Below are positions 8,984 to 17,983 of a stretch of 49,193 nt of DNA, piece after piece. The DNA lies in contig JAFGQN010000025.1 in assembly GCA_016935665.1 (NCBI GenBank), positions 1-49,193 on the forward strand, written 5' to 3'. The translations under genes were made by a program, and so were the position numbers. The stretch is from Deltaproteobacteria bacterium (GTDB lineage: Bacteria; Myxococcota_A; Polyangia; JAAYKL01). The notes beneath the pieces were generated by a model that saw nothing but the letters and a program-made list of their open reading frames with translations, searched no databases and was not told where the DNA came from. How positions within the stretch are numbered: the first letter of the stretch is position 1; every line of letters begins with the position of its first letter.

Positions 8984-9646
8984 TTACGCGGGCGACGCCA
9001 GAAAATGAAACAGTGGCTGGAGCAGCTGTCGAACATACCTGGAACGACATTCCTTGACGTCCAGCTGAAGTGGTATAAACGAATCGTACAGTTGAGGCAG
9101 GAGTGCGGTCATCATCAGACTGCTCCACAGCTGAACGAGGATAAGCCGTAATTGTTCACCATCGCAATTGCTGTTTTTGAGAGCCAGGCGTTCTTCCAGT
9201 TGTGAAAGAAACTGGTTTCCCTGCTGCACGGCTGGCCCATCATAGCGCTGATCGACAAGCGCATCGCGCAAGTGCGCATAGCTGAGTCTTGGCGCGCGGT
9301 ACAAATCCGCCGCAAATGCCTCGAAGACGTCTGTCAGGGCATCGTTGAGTGGCATGCCATTTCGGGTCAGGTTATCCAGTGCGTCAATAATTTCTCCAAA
9401 AGTCCATTCGAGGGATTTCTCCATCGCAAGTCGAATCAGATTGTCCTTGCTGCGAAAATAGTAATTGATGGCGGCGCTGTTGACGCCCGCTTCCCTGGCA
9501 ATGTCGCGAATGCCGGTGGATTCAATCCCTCGCTGTTCCATACAGACAAGCGCAGCACTTACGATTCGGTCATGGGGGCTCAACGGAATAGCCTCACCGC
9601 CTTTGTCACCAGCTGACTGCAAGCCGATCTTTGTGGATTTTTTCAT
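8984..9646 (-). CDS. TetR-family transcriptional regulator
   Basis: The N-terminal TetR helix-turn-helix is clear: RIVSAALVCMEQRGIESTGIRDIAREAGVNSAAINYYFRSKDNL, with the usual INYYF recognition helix. The C-terminal ligand/dimerisation domain is divergent, as is normal. I prefer the ATG at 9646 (GGTGCGGGA just upstream) over the GTG at 9670. A TTGACA at 9692-9697 (minus strand) with AATAGT 17 nt downstream would place the transcript start after that GTG. The gene is divergent from the TPR/barrel gene at 9745, with a tandem dyad between them, so it probably represses that gene and itself. The ligand is unknown; envelope or lipid stress is a guess. Confidence 0.9.
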   Translation of the reverse strand: MKKSTKIGLQSAGDKGGEAIPLSPHDRIVSAALVCMEQRGIESTGIRDIAREAGVNSAAINYYFRSKDNLIRLAMEKSLEWTFGEIIDALDNLTRNGMPLNDALTDVFEAFAADLYRAPRLSYAHLRDALVDQRYDGPAVQQGNQFLSQLEERLALKNSNCDGEQLRLILVQLWSSLMMTALLPQLYDSFIPLQLDVKECRSRYVRQLLQPLFHFLASPA

Positions 9647-9703
9647 CTTTTCCCGCACCTCTGTTGACACTATTCCCGAGTTTTGTCACACTGTCAAACG
9701 TTA

Positions 9704-9730
9704 GATTAAATCAATTGATTAAATCAATTG
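9704..9730. promoter_or_regulatory. Candidate TetR operator in the divergent intergenic region
   Basis: Two adjacent copies of the 13-mer gattaaatcaatt (9704-9716 and 9717-9729). Their junction forms the perfect palindrome aatcaattgatt (9709-9720). The element overlaps a plausible plus-strand -10 (ttaaat, 9706-9711) 16 nt downstream of ttgtca (9684-9689). Binding here would block transcription of the barrel gene starting at 9745. Binding by the adjacent TetR is inferred. Confidence 0.5.
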
Positions 9731-9744
9731 AACAGGTTGAAAAT

Positions 9745-11811
9745 ATGATTAAAATTATGATTTCGGTTTGGCTTCCATTTCTTATATTGGTTGCAACTCC
9801 TGCATATAGTAGCCTGCCGTGTCAATCCCATTCATCCACCGCGAATGCGGCTGGTACAAAATCGAATGCCGAACGTTCAGATCAACAAACCAATGATTGC
9901 ATTGAAAAATGTTTGAATGACGCCGACGCACGATATGACAAAAACGCGGTCAAAGCAGTTATGGCGACTGTTCAGGATACGTTCCCGCCAACGTCCCATG
10001 CCTACAATTATTATTTGGCCAGAGGATATGAAATTTTATCCCGGGCGACAGATGCGGTCACCAATACTCGAACCAGGGCAAATGAAAAGCTGGCCATAAA
10101 ATCTTTATACTACATCGAAAAGGCGCTTTTGATGAATCCGCAGCATGCGGACAGTTATCGCATTTATTCAGAGATGCTGGGGCGACGCATTTATGGTGCG
10201 TCGACCGGCATGAAGTACGACGCAATTTCATTGGCCGCGCTCGATAAAGCACTTTCCATTGACCCGAAGAACCATCGGGCGCTGCTGAGAAAAGCTGTCA
10301 ATTGTTTGCAGCGGCCCGTCCGATATGGTGGCAATCCGGATGAGGCGTTGCGGATTTTAACCCGGCTAAACAAAACATATCCTCAAAATTCCCGGGTGAT
10401 ATATTATGTTGGCGACTATTACCGCAGAGTGGGAAACCTTGCGTTGTACAGAGCGTCTCTCAAGCAGGCAGTGGCAATAAATCCACAGGAATGGCCCGCC
10501 ATCCGGGAACTCGAAGAACAGCAATTGCAAAAACGGCGGATTCGCATTCATGCGATCGATGTGCGCAATAAACTCAATACCTCGGAACTCCTTATAAAAA
10601 GACGGCTTTCGCCATTTGTGGGACAAATCTTTACACTCGAAAGCAAAACGCAGATTGAGACAGCTTTAACATCCATTCCACCCATCGATGGTGTTTCATT
10701 TAACTACACCTTGAACAAAGAGGGCCTCGACATCGAACTGCAGATTGATGAAGACAATATGAGAGTTTTTAACCTTGCCCTCGGACTGAATCTCTCCCTG
10801 GATGCCGAACGCAACGTAAATTGGTTTTTCGGGGATGCTCCCAGCGCAGTGTTCGGGCTGTTCTATTTCGAAACCAATAATTTTCTCGGAACGGGTGATA
10901 CGTTCAGTCTGGCATCCGCCGCCGTTTATAATGATATGCGCTATCAGCATTTCACCAGGGGGCTGGATTCCCGCTTTTTTCTGACGTTCAACGTCTTTCC
11001 CCTTGAAAAGACATGGTACCATAATGGCGAACGCACCGGCCCCGAGCCGTATCAATACATATGGGTGAAAGGAGAGGTCGGACTCGGAAAATCTTTTGAG
11101 ATGGCCGACGTGTTTTTGATGCAGTCTATAAAAAAAGACGTCGTTGTTAAAACCCATGACTATTTCAAAAAGCCTGCGGAATCGGTCACAATGTCTACCT
11201 ATCTTCATGCATCCTTTGGCTCTATTGCATACCTGGACACCTTTTGGCTGATGGATGGCATAAAACTGGAGCTAACGCCTGAGATGATATTCAAACCGGG
11301 ATACGCCAGGTGGGGTTATACAGACCAGCCTCTGAATCACAACGGCCGACCCATGTTTAAACTGGCCGGCCGATTGGGGATGTACAAAACTATTTTCAAG
11401 ACGATTTCGCTGCGTGAAGACATATTTTATCTGTACTGCGCAAACCCCTTTCTGCTGGAGCAGTTTGCCGTTGGCAAAGACGCTGTTATCGACCCGTTTA
11501 GCATGAAGCTGAGGGGATTTTATCAGGAGGAGTTTGTGACCCGCCATGGGATTGTGGCCAATACTTTCGTTTCCTTTCCACTCTTTACAAAAAACATGCG
11601 AATGGGATTGTTTTATGATTTTGCGGTGCTTTTTGAGACCCCCCAACAACGGAAAAATCAAACCAAATACGGTGCCGGAATGCAGCTATTGTTTAAGCTG
11701 CCATGGCATCTGGAATTTGTTGCACAGGGCGCTATCGGCATCAACGCCCACCGAAAACGCGGCCCAGGGATTGAGATGGACTTTTATATCTCAAGGCTGT
11801 TTGTGCGTTAA
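9745..11811 (+). CDS. TPR-POTRA-like outer-membrane barrel protein
   Basis: 688 residues from the ATG at 9745 (AGG 8 nt upstream), which gives a signal peptide MIKIMISVWLPFLILVATPAYS. The frame is open further upstream, but that part runs through the promoter region. Residues about 80-260 hold TPR-like helices (KSLYYIEKALLMNPQHADSY, AALDKALSIDPKNHRALL). Residues about 275-335 read like one POTRA domain (ELLIKRRLSPFVGQIFT...IDGVSFNYTLNKEGLDIELQI). The remainder is strand-rich and has KLRGF (L589-F592), the Omp85 RGF motif, then a typical last strand GIEMDFYISRLFVR. Probably an outer-membrane assembly or secretion pore, controlled by the divergent TetR. Confidence 0.75.
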   Translation: MIKIMISVWLPFLILVATPAYSSLPCQSHSSTANAAGTKSNAERSDQQTNDCIEKCLNDADARYDKNAVKAVMATVQDTFPPTSHAYNYYLARGYEILSRATDAVTNTRTRANEKLAIKSLYYIEKALLMNPQHADSYRIYSEMLGRRIYGASTGMKYDAISLAALDKALSIDPKNHRALLRKAVNCLQRPVRYGGNPDEALRILTRLNKTYPQNSRVIYYVGDYYRRVGNLALYRASLKQAVAINPQEWPAIRELEEQQLQKRRIRIHAIDVRNKLNTSELLIKRRLSPFVGQIFTLESKTQIETALTSIPPIDGVSFNYTLNKEGLDIELQIDEDNMRVFNLALGLNLSLDAERNVNWFFGDAPSAVFGLFYFETNNFLGTGDTFSLASAAVYNDMRYQHFTRGLDSRFFLTFNVFPLEKTWYHNGERTGPEPYQYIWVKGEVGLGKSFEMADVFLMQSIKKDVVVKTHDYFKKPAESVTMSTYLHASFGSIAYLDTFWLMDGIKLELTPEMIFKPGYARWGYTDQPLNHNGRPMFKLAGRLGMYKTIFKTISLREDIFYLYCANPFLLEQFAVGKDAVIDPFSMKLRGFYQEEFVTRHGIVANTFVSFPLFTKNMRMGLFYDFAVLFETPQQRKNQTKYGAGMQLLFKLPWHLEFVAQGAIGINAHRKRGPGIEMDFYISRLFVR

Positions 11812-11885
11812 GTAATGCGGTGTTGAAAAATATTGAAAATGTAAAAATCAGGAATTTTTCGTGATCATAATGGCATCGGACATCC

Positions 11886-11891
11886 TATAAT
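11886..11891 (+). promoter_or_regulatory. Candidate -10 element (TATAAT)
   Basis: A consensus TATAAT lies about 72 nt upstream of the propeller lipoprotein start. No good -35 hexamer sits 16-18 nt before it. A second TATATT-type element occurs at 11922-11927, so the true promoter is uncertain. Confidence 0.25.
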
Positions 11892-11963
11892 CATAACTAG
11901 ACGAATTGAAGATTGGTCGCGTATATTGAGAAGTAACGTTTTTTGCTGATGAAGAAGGTGCTT

Positions 11964-13208
11964 ATGATAATTACCCAAAAAATTATATGGTTTTTGCTGT
12001 TGCTGATTGGTTTCGCTTTTTTTGCAATTGCGTGCAGAGACCGCGCAGATTCATCGGCAACCACCAGTGATGAAAGCAGTGATGCGGATGTTGATGGTGA
12101 CAGCGATACCGATGCTGATTCCGATACTGATGGTGACAGCGATACCGATGCTGATTCTGACACCGACGCTGATTCCGACACTGATGGTGACAGCGATACC
12201 GATGCTGATTCTGACACTGACGCTGATTCCGACACTGATGCTGACAGCGATACCGTTACAGACACGGATACGGATAGCGTCACTGACAATGATACTGCAA
12301 CGGATTCACAGACGGATACGGCGGGTTGCAGCAATTTGCCGGCGCTGCCCCGAACTGCCACACGACTGGAGTATTTTCCCGCATCGGAAGATTTCGTTTT
12401 TGACAATGCCGGAAACATTGTTCAGGTGACCAATGATGGCGCGACTCTTGTAATGAAATCCTCATACAGCGGCGAATCCACTGTTTTTGCATCTATCAGC
12501 AACAATTGGCCCCAGGGAACCCGCATATTGCCTTCCGGGGAAATAGTGGTGACCAACGCGGACAAAAATGAACTGCTGCGCATCTATACAAACGGCGGTT
12601 TCGAATCTTTCGTCAAAGGTATCGCCAGCCCCAACGGTCTGGCGGTTGATATGGATGGGTTTATTTATGCCACCAGTGCGGAAGGAAAAATTTTTCGAGT
12701 CGATCCGGTTGCCAACAGTTATGAAACCGTTCTCGAAGTCCCCGGGGCTTCATTTGATGGCATAACATTCAGTCCGGACTATAAAACACTGTATTTCGAT
12801 GAAGAGATGGGCAACGTGCACAAAGCGGTGGTCAATGCAGATGGTACGCTGGGTGAAGATGAGGTAATCGTCAATGTCCTGGATGAAGTGTTCCAGGATA
12901 ACGAATACATGATGGGGTGGGGAATGCTGGACGGCATGACCATTGATGCCTGTGGCAATCTATATGTGGTGGAAATGGACGGTTTCATTATTCGTGTCAC
13001 GCCATCCGGTGAAGTGGAAACGGCAGTCTCATTGGGGGGCGATGAAGACATGGAAGATTTTCAGGGAATGGAAATGATTCCAGCGGTGAATTTTGGTTCC
13101 GGCAAAGGCGGCTGGAAGAAGGACCATCTGTATATCGTTAGTTTTAATGGCGGCCTGTATGAAGTGGAAATGGGCGTCACTGGAAAACAGGAACCGCATC
13201 TTCAATAA
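11964..13208 (+). CDS. Beta-propeller (SMP-30/NHL-like) lipoprotein with [10 protein letters not shown] linker
   Basis: I start at the ATG at 11964, with AAGGTG 5 nt upstream; in-frame starts at 11943 (TTG) and 11949 (ATG) are also possible. The signal is [24 protein letters not shown]. About 75 residues of Asp/Ser/Thr/Ala/Gly repeats follow. The globular part repeats propeller-blade patterns ([52 protein letters not shown]), as in SMP-30/gluconolactonase and NHL proteins. These blades can bind Ca2+ and hydrolyse lactones, or serve only for binding. Substrate unknown; probably surface exposed. The acidic repeats resemble thrombospondin type-3 Ca2+ sites (DxDxDG). Confidence 0.8.
   Translation: MIITQKIIWFLLLLIGFAFFAIACRDRADSSATTSDESSDADVDGDSDTDADSDTDGDSDTDADSDTDADSDTDGDSDTDADSDTDADSDTDADSDTVTDTDTDSVTDNDTATDSQTDTAGCSNLPALPRTATRLEYFPASEDFVFDNAGNIVQVTNDGATLVMKSSYSGESTVFASISNNWPQGTRILPSGEIVVTNADKNELLRIYTNGGFESFVKGIASPNGLAVDMDGFIYATSAEGKIFRVDPVANSYETVLEVPGASFDGITFSPDYKTLYFDEEMGNVHKAVVNADGTLGEDEVIVNVLDEVFQDNEYMMGWGMLDGMTIDACGNLYVVEMDGFIIRVTPSGEVETAVSLGGDEDMEDFQGMEMIPAVNFGSGKGGWKKDHLYIVSFNGGLYEVEMGVTGKQEPHLQ
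12093..12260 (+). repeat. In-frame minisatellite (36/54-bp units) encoding an acidic linker
   Basis: Units begin with gatggtgacagcgatacc. The first copy is about 36 bp, followed by two 54-bp copies differing at one visible position (caccgac versus cactgac) and a partial fourth. The high nucleotide identity between the long copies suggests recent duplication. Confidence 0.8.
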
Positions 13209-13252
13209 CGATGACGTCTGGTAACCATGGGTCAACCAATAGCTCCTCAAGG

Positions 13253-13292
13253 CCCCCTTTCAACTTTTCTCTATGGCGGACTTGAAAGGGGG
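13253..13292. terminator. Inverted repeat between convergent genes
   Basis: Perfect 11-bp arms, ccccctttcaa (13253-13263) and ttgaaaggggg (13282-13292), with an 18-nt loop. They lie between the convergent propeller lipoprotein and peptidase genes. The position fits a bidirectional terminator, but there is no T-tract on either side, so it could instead be a dispersed palindromic element. Confidence 0.4.
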
Positions 13293-13345
13293 GACCCCAA
13301 AAAGGCGACACGAGCCACGCTCCGCAGATTTCTTCCATCGCTGTT

Positions 13346-14926
13346 TTAATCCTGCGGGGCAGCGTTGAGCTGGATACAGGCGTTCTTTTCGATTTTAGCA
13401 CGTTCGGCCAATCCCCGATCCTCGAAGATGGCGCTGAGCATGCAGTGGGCGTCGGCGTGAAACGGATTGAGCGCGATGGTGACCAGTAAATCCTGTTCCG
13501 CTTCCTTTTGGCGGCCCAGTTTGGTTTGGGCTTCACCGGCCTGCAGAAAAACTGTGGAATGATTGGGATACAGCTTTTTCATCGGGTTGAGCAGTTCCAA
13601 CGCCCGTTCCGCCTGGTCGCGCGCCAACAGAGTGCTCGCCAATCGATCCACAATGTCGGTGGTGGGAATTTCGTTTTTGTGCAGCGCCCACTCGTATTCC
13701 TTTTGCGCCGCCTCGATATGACCGCGAATGCGCAATAAGTCGCCTACCCGGATGTGCCGTCGCACCTCTCTGCCGAGGATGGGGTCAATGTAGGCGTTCT
13801 CGGGGCCCTCTCCACTTTTAAATCTGCGCTGCATCAGTGGTACCAGAGTGGTCTGCACCGTCTGGGTGGCGGGTAGACTTTTTTGCCACCATCGAAACAG
13901 TTGATTAATATCGTAACCGGTGGTGGCGGCGAACGCGTCATCCAGAGACATGCGTGCACTGAGTTTGAGCAGTGTCTTAAGGGAGTTGTCGTCGCGAAAC
14001 CGTCCGGTAACAAATCGCAAAAAGCTAAGGCCCTGGGCGTAGGCCAGCGCGGCATCCTCCTGGTTTGGCAGATACGATACCGACGGATGGAACCGCCTTA
14101 AGGGAATGAGCCGTTTTTCCCGCGTGGCCTGATCGAGAAGATATGCCAGTACAGGTGTTAAATCGCTATAATTTACATTGCGCCATTGGGCCTCCAGCAG
14201 TTTGGCAATGCCTTCATGCAGCCAAATGGGAGCGCGATTGTCCGTCACCCGGGTTATCGCCATATGAGTGAGTTCGTGGGCGAGGGTATCCAGCCAGGGA
14301 TATCCGCCCACAATGAGCCTTGGGGAAAGAATCATAATGCGGTTGTACTTTGAAATCGCCACCGTCCCGGTGGCTTCAATCTGCTCGGTGGAGAGACCGC
14401 ACAAATCGGACAGCATCTCCACGCTGGGCACAATGTACACGCGAATGGCAGATGCTGTATCACCCAGGACGCCTTTGAGCTTTTTTTGCTGCTTTTGGAG
14501 TGTGTCCATGGCGTACGGCACCAGCAGTGCATCATTATTGTTGCGATAGTAAAAGGAAATGCCTTTGCCTGGCGTTACATTTTTTAAAGATGCGCTGTGC
14601 CGTCTGGAAATCTCCACCTGGTCGCGCAGATATTTCCAATCCAGCTCTGTGCGTTCTTTTTGAATGGCGTCATTGAGCAGGGAGTTGGCTTTTTTATAAT
14701 TACCGCCAAAAAAAGCAAACTTGCCGCGCACATACTTGCCTTCCGCCGAATTCTGCTGCTCATCGGTCAATGCCAAAAGTTCATCCCTGGCCGTTTCCAG
14801 CTGATAGCTGTCAATATGGCGTTCAATGACTTTAAGATTCGACGATTCCTTTGCGCCGGCCAATGCGCAGTATAGAAAAACGATCAGCGACGCAAAGGTC
14901 GATTTTTTATCGAACCAGTGTTTCAT
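13346..14926 (-). CDS. Secreted gluzincin-type metallopeptidase with C-terminal TPRs
   Basis: 526 residues from the ATG at 14926. This start gives a signal peptide (FASLIVFLYCALAGA) and overlaps the upstream stop codon (14907) by 20 nt, indicating translational coupling. The zinc site is HELTH (H217, E218, H221) with a downstream glutamate in WLHEGIAKLLE (E238), the pattern of the peptidase MA-like/M48-type gluzincin group. TPR-like helices precede the catalytic domain and follow it (EKNACIQLNA region at the end). A role with the coiled-coil membrane protein upstream, such as periplasmic or cell-wall protein turnover, is inferred from coupling only. Confidence 0.85.
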   Translation of the reverse strand: MKHWFDKKSTFASLIVFLYCALAGAKESSNLKVIERHIDSYQLETARDELLALTDEQQNSAEGKYVRGKFAFFGGNYKKANSLLNDAIQKERTELDWKYLRDQVEISRRHSASLKNVTPGKGISFYYRNNNDALLVPYAMDTLQKQQKKLKGVLGDTASAIRVYIVPSVEMLSDLCGLSTEQIEATGTVAISKYNRIMILSPRLIVGGYPWLDTLAHELTHMAITRVTDNRAPIWLHEGIAKLLEAQWRNVNYSDLTPVLAYLLDQATREKRLIPLRRFHPSVSYLPNQEDAALAYAQGLSFLRFVTGRFRDDNSLKTLLKLSARMSLDDAFAATTGYDINQLFRWWQKSLPATQTVQTTLVPLMQRRFKSGEGPENAYIDPILGREVRRHIRVGDLLRIRGHIEAAQKEYEWALHKNEIPTTDIVDRLASTLLARDQAERALELLNPMKKLYPNHSTVFLQAGEAQTKLGRQKEAEQDLLVTIALNPFHADAHCMLSAIFEDRGLAERAKIEKNACIQLNAAPQD

Positions 14927-17882
14927 AATACTTTCTAATGGCTTCCCGATAATGCTCGGGCAGTTGGGCACGCATGGCATTTAAAATATCTTCCCTGTAT
15001 TTTTTGGGCACGTTGTATTCGCTGGGACCGGGAATATACACCTCTCTGGATTCGCTGGTGACGGTGCTCTGCACCAAAACCGTGTTGCCGGTTTTTTTCA
15101 GATTCTGACGTAATGTCGTCAGTTCATCGAGGGCCATGGTCTGATACCGGGCCGCATCCTGCAATTCTCTTTTTTCAAGCGCACTGGTGCCCGCCCGCAT
15201 ATGTTGGCTCACTGTTTTGAGCGCCTGCTGGGTTTGCGAACTGATGTATTGAAAATCATTTTTCTGCTCTTTGACCCAGGTGGCTATTTTGCGGGTGTTG
15301 ACCGTGAGACGACGCTGGTCAAATGAAAATGTTCGGATGGTGCGCTTGTCGCGTTCATTGAAAATGCGCTGCGGATTGGGGAAGGCTGCATCAATGTTAT
15401 CAACGATTTGCGTGGACAGTTTTTCAACTGCATCCAGTTGGGCGAAGGTTTTGTCGGAGATAGTGCTGCTTTTGGCCAGTTGAATCCGTGTTTTGATTTC
15501 CTGGGCAATGTCCAAAGTGCGGTCCAGGTCCCCCTGGCGCAGCACGTCGTTCATGCGCCGGGTCAACTCTCGAAGCTGTCCCACAGTACGCGCCGACGTC
15601 ACCAGTTTGGGGTCCCTGATTTTCTCGATAGCGGTGCGAATCCGTTTAACCAGCCGGGATTGAGACTGCACCAGACCATCGATTTCACTGCCCATCATGT
15701 TGAGCACTTTTTCCTTGTATCGTCGCTGCAGACCAATGGTTTTTCGTCTCAGCTGCAATTGTGAGGTTTCGGTGTTGCCCAGTTTTTCCAGCAGCGACTC
15801 CACAAACTGATTGTGTTTGCCAAACCGCTCATTCTTAAACGCCAGGTGCCCGCCTTCCAGACTGGCCATCAGTTGCGAAACGGTATTGGACAGTTTTTCG
15901 GCGATTTCCAGCGCCTTCTTTATTTCGCCACTGCTCAACGCCTGCTCGATTTTTTTAAAGTATCGGTCCAAATCGACCGTTTCCTCCAGCGCCTGATTCA
16001 CCCCCGCCGACGCCACCTGGCCGCGAACTTTTCCCATTTTTTCCGCCAGGTAGTGCGCTGTACGCTGCATGCGACGAATAGATTCCAGAATACTGCGACG
16101 GGTACGCTCCGAGCGTTTGGTTTGGTACAGTTTGAGCAGTTCTGACAAATCATCCCGCTGCTGCGCCAGCAATTCCCCGCTCTCGTTCATGGTGTAAAAC
16201 TGCATATCCAAAATCAGGTCATCCACCTGCGCAATGGATTTTTCAAGCAGACGCACCGTGACCGAATCCACTCCCAGACGCTTTTTGTGGGGCGCCAGGG
16301 GGGGCTCATTCAACCGGGCTTCAAACAACAACTGATTGGTCAAATCTTCGCGAATCTGTCGCCAGGTATCCCGCAACATCGGCGTTATGCCCGGGACTTC
16401 TTCAAACCGGCGCAGCAGTTTCACAATGGCGCTGGTCACGTCTTCGGTTTCGCCACGCAGTTTTAAAAAGCGCTCGCGCACGTCGTTATCAATGTCTTTG
16501 CCGGTGGGCATGGGCGTGGTTAAACGATGGGCCAGAAGGTCCACCATGGCATCGAGAATTTGCCCCTGACGCACAACAAGTTCCTGCTGCCGTGACCGGG
16601 GCGTCATGATTTTCACCGTCACCGGCTCGGAATTGCTGAACTTGGGACCGCGAATGGTGTCATCGTCGTACACCCGCACCAGCAACTCCACATCGTGCAC
16701 ATCCTCCAGTTTGACGCTGGTCACGTTCCAACGGTAATCGCTGCGCAGATGCGTCACATTGGGAGCCGCATGGGCAATGGTGCGTTGCACATTTACATCT
16801 CTGGCACTGCGCACAATCAAATCGATGTGTTGAATACCGTGGTCGTCATGGGCCTCAAATTCCACCAGCACGTCCCCATCGGCATCGACTTCGATGGCTT
16901 TGGCCGGGCGCAACAGCCGAATGGTGGGGCGACGATCGGTTTCCACCAGCACACTGCGGCGAGGCCCGCGTATCAGTTGCCGCTCATTGCCAAGGGCCAG
17001 AGAAAACCATTCAATATCATCCACCAGAAACTTTCCCGCCACCCGGCCATCGGATAAAAATCCCAAATCCAGTCGATCGCCGTTCGACAGTTCAATGCTT
17101 CCCACAGTGGCGTCGGACTCGATGGGGGTAGCCTCCACAATAACCGTGGTGCCCAAAGGTGCTTCCAGACCTCCCGAGAAGGCGTGAAGCACTTTGTCCT
17201 TCTTGCCCAGATATTCGGGGTATTTCAGTTTGAGTGACAAATCGCGCACCACCGGATGCAACCGCTCCTGAATCACCGGGGACTCGGGCAGTTCCTGATC
17301 TGTAAAAAAACTGTTCATCCCCGCCTCGATGACGGGCTGGTATGTGGCGCTGAAAAAAAACGTCGTCAGCGACGCCAGCATAAACAGAATTACGGCGGGC
17401 AATAACCGCCGCAAAGGAATGACCAGCCGGGGGGGGATTTCAGCCAAAATTCTATAGGTTGTGGCCAGGTGCTGCTGCAACAGGAAACTGGAAAAGGGCG
17501 GTGCAGCTCCCGGGACGGCGTGGGCGGCAATAAACTGGTCGGCACTGATAATGGCGGATCGATAACCGGGTGAGGCACTGCCGATTTTTTCCGCGATGGC
17601 GGAGGGTTGACGCAGCTGGCGCAGTGGCAGAAGCAACGTGGTGACCAGAGTGCCGCCCACCACGCCCAGCCAGATAACAAATCCACTGATGCGAACGTTG
17701 GCGCCGCCCCACCACCCCAGAGCAAACAGCAATGAAGAGGTCAACACCGGTATCGCAATCCCCAGCCATAAAAGCGAACTCGCCAGCAAATGGGTTCGGG
17801 CTCGTCGTCGATAGCGTTCAAATGCGCTGGAAACGCGGGCGATTTCCTGTTCCAGTGTGAGTTGTTCTTCCATTGGCTGCAT
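14907..17882 (-). CDS. DUF4175-like large coiled-coil membrane protein
   Basis: 991 residues. Three membrane segments lie near the N-terminus (about residues 30-57, 66-90 and 165-190). The third is followed by periplasmic beta-rich segments (LSLKLKYPEYLGKKDKVL, VEFEAHDDHGIQHIDLIV), then about 500 residues of helical, coiled-coil-prone sequence. It ends LPEHYREAIRKYYETLVR. This layout matches the DUF4175 family (TIGR02302-like) of Proteobacteria, of unknown function and often near MoxR/BatA-type genes, which are absent here. Two nearby ATGs (17882, 17873) lack a strong ribosome-binding site. It is divergent from the ParA-like fusion at 17984, sharing a short promoter region. The downstream peptidase gene overlaps its stop codon. 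Confidence 0.75.
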   Translation of the reverse strand: MQPMEEQLTLEQEIARVSSAFERYRRRARTHLLASSLLWLGIAIPVLTSSLLFALGWWGGANVRISGFVIWLGVVGGTLVTTLLLPLRQLRQPSAIAEKIGSASPGYRSAIISADQFIAAHAVPGAAPPFSSFLLQQHLATTYRILAEIPPRLVIPLRRLLPAVILFMLASLTTFFFSATYQPVIEAGMNSFFTDQELPESPVIQERLHPVVRDLSLKLKYPEYLGKKDKVLHAFSGGLEAPLGTTVIVEATPIESDATVGSIELSNGDRLDLGFLSDGRVAGKFLVDDIEWFSLALGNERQLIRGPRRSVLVETDRRPTIRLLRPAKAIEVDADGDVLVEFEAHDDHGIQHIDLIVRSARDVNVQRTIAHAAPNVTHLRSDYRWNVTSVKLEDVHDVELLVRVYDDDTIRGPKFSNSEPVTVKIMTPRSRQQELVVRQGQILDAMVDLLAHRLTTPMPTGKDIDNDVRERFLKLRGETEDVTSAIVKLLRRFEEVPGITPMLRDTWRQIREDLTNQLLFEARLNEPPLAPHKKRLGVDSVTVRLLEKSIAQVDDLILDMQFYTMNESGELLAQQRDDLSELLKLYQTKRSERTRRSILESIRRMQRTAHYLAEKMGKVRGQVASAGVNQALEETVDLDRYFKKIEQALSSGEIKKALEIAEKLSNTVSQLMASLEGGHLAFKNERFGKHNQFVESLLEKLGNTETSQLQLRRKTIGLQRRYKEKVLNMMGSEIDGLVQSQSRLVKRIRTAIEKIRDPKLVTSARTVGQLRELTRRMNDVLRQGDLDRTLDIAQEIKTRIQLAKSSTISDKTFAQLDAVEKLSTQIVDNIDAAFPNPQRIFNERDKRTIRTFSFDQRRLTVNTRKIATWVKEQKNDFQYISSQTQQALKTVSQHMRAGTSALEKRELQDAARYQTMALDELTTLRQNLKKTGNTVLVQSTVTSESREVYIPGPSEYNVPKKYREDILNAMRAQLPEHYREAIRKYYETLVR

Positions 17883-17983
17883 GCAATATGTACAGTTTCA
17901 CGAAAACGCGCTACCATGCCCGCTTTCTTTTAAATGAATCAAGGTAACTTTGTGCAATGTATGGATAGTACAAAAGAAAAACA

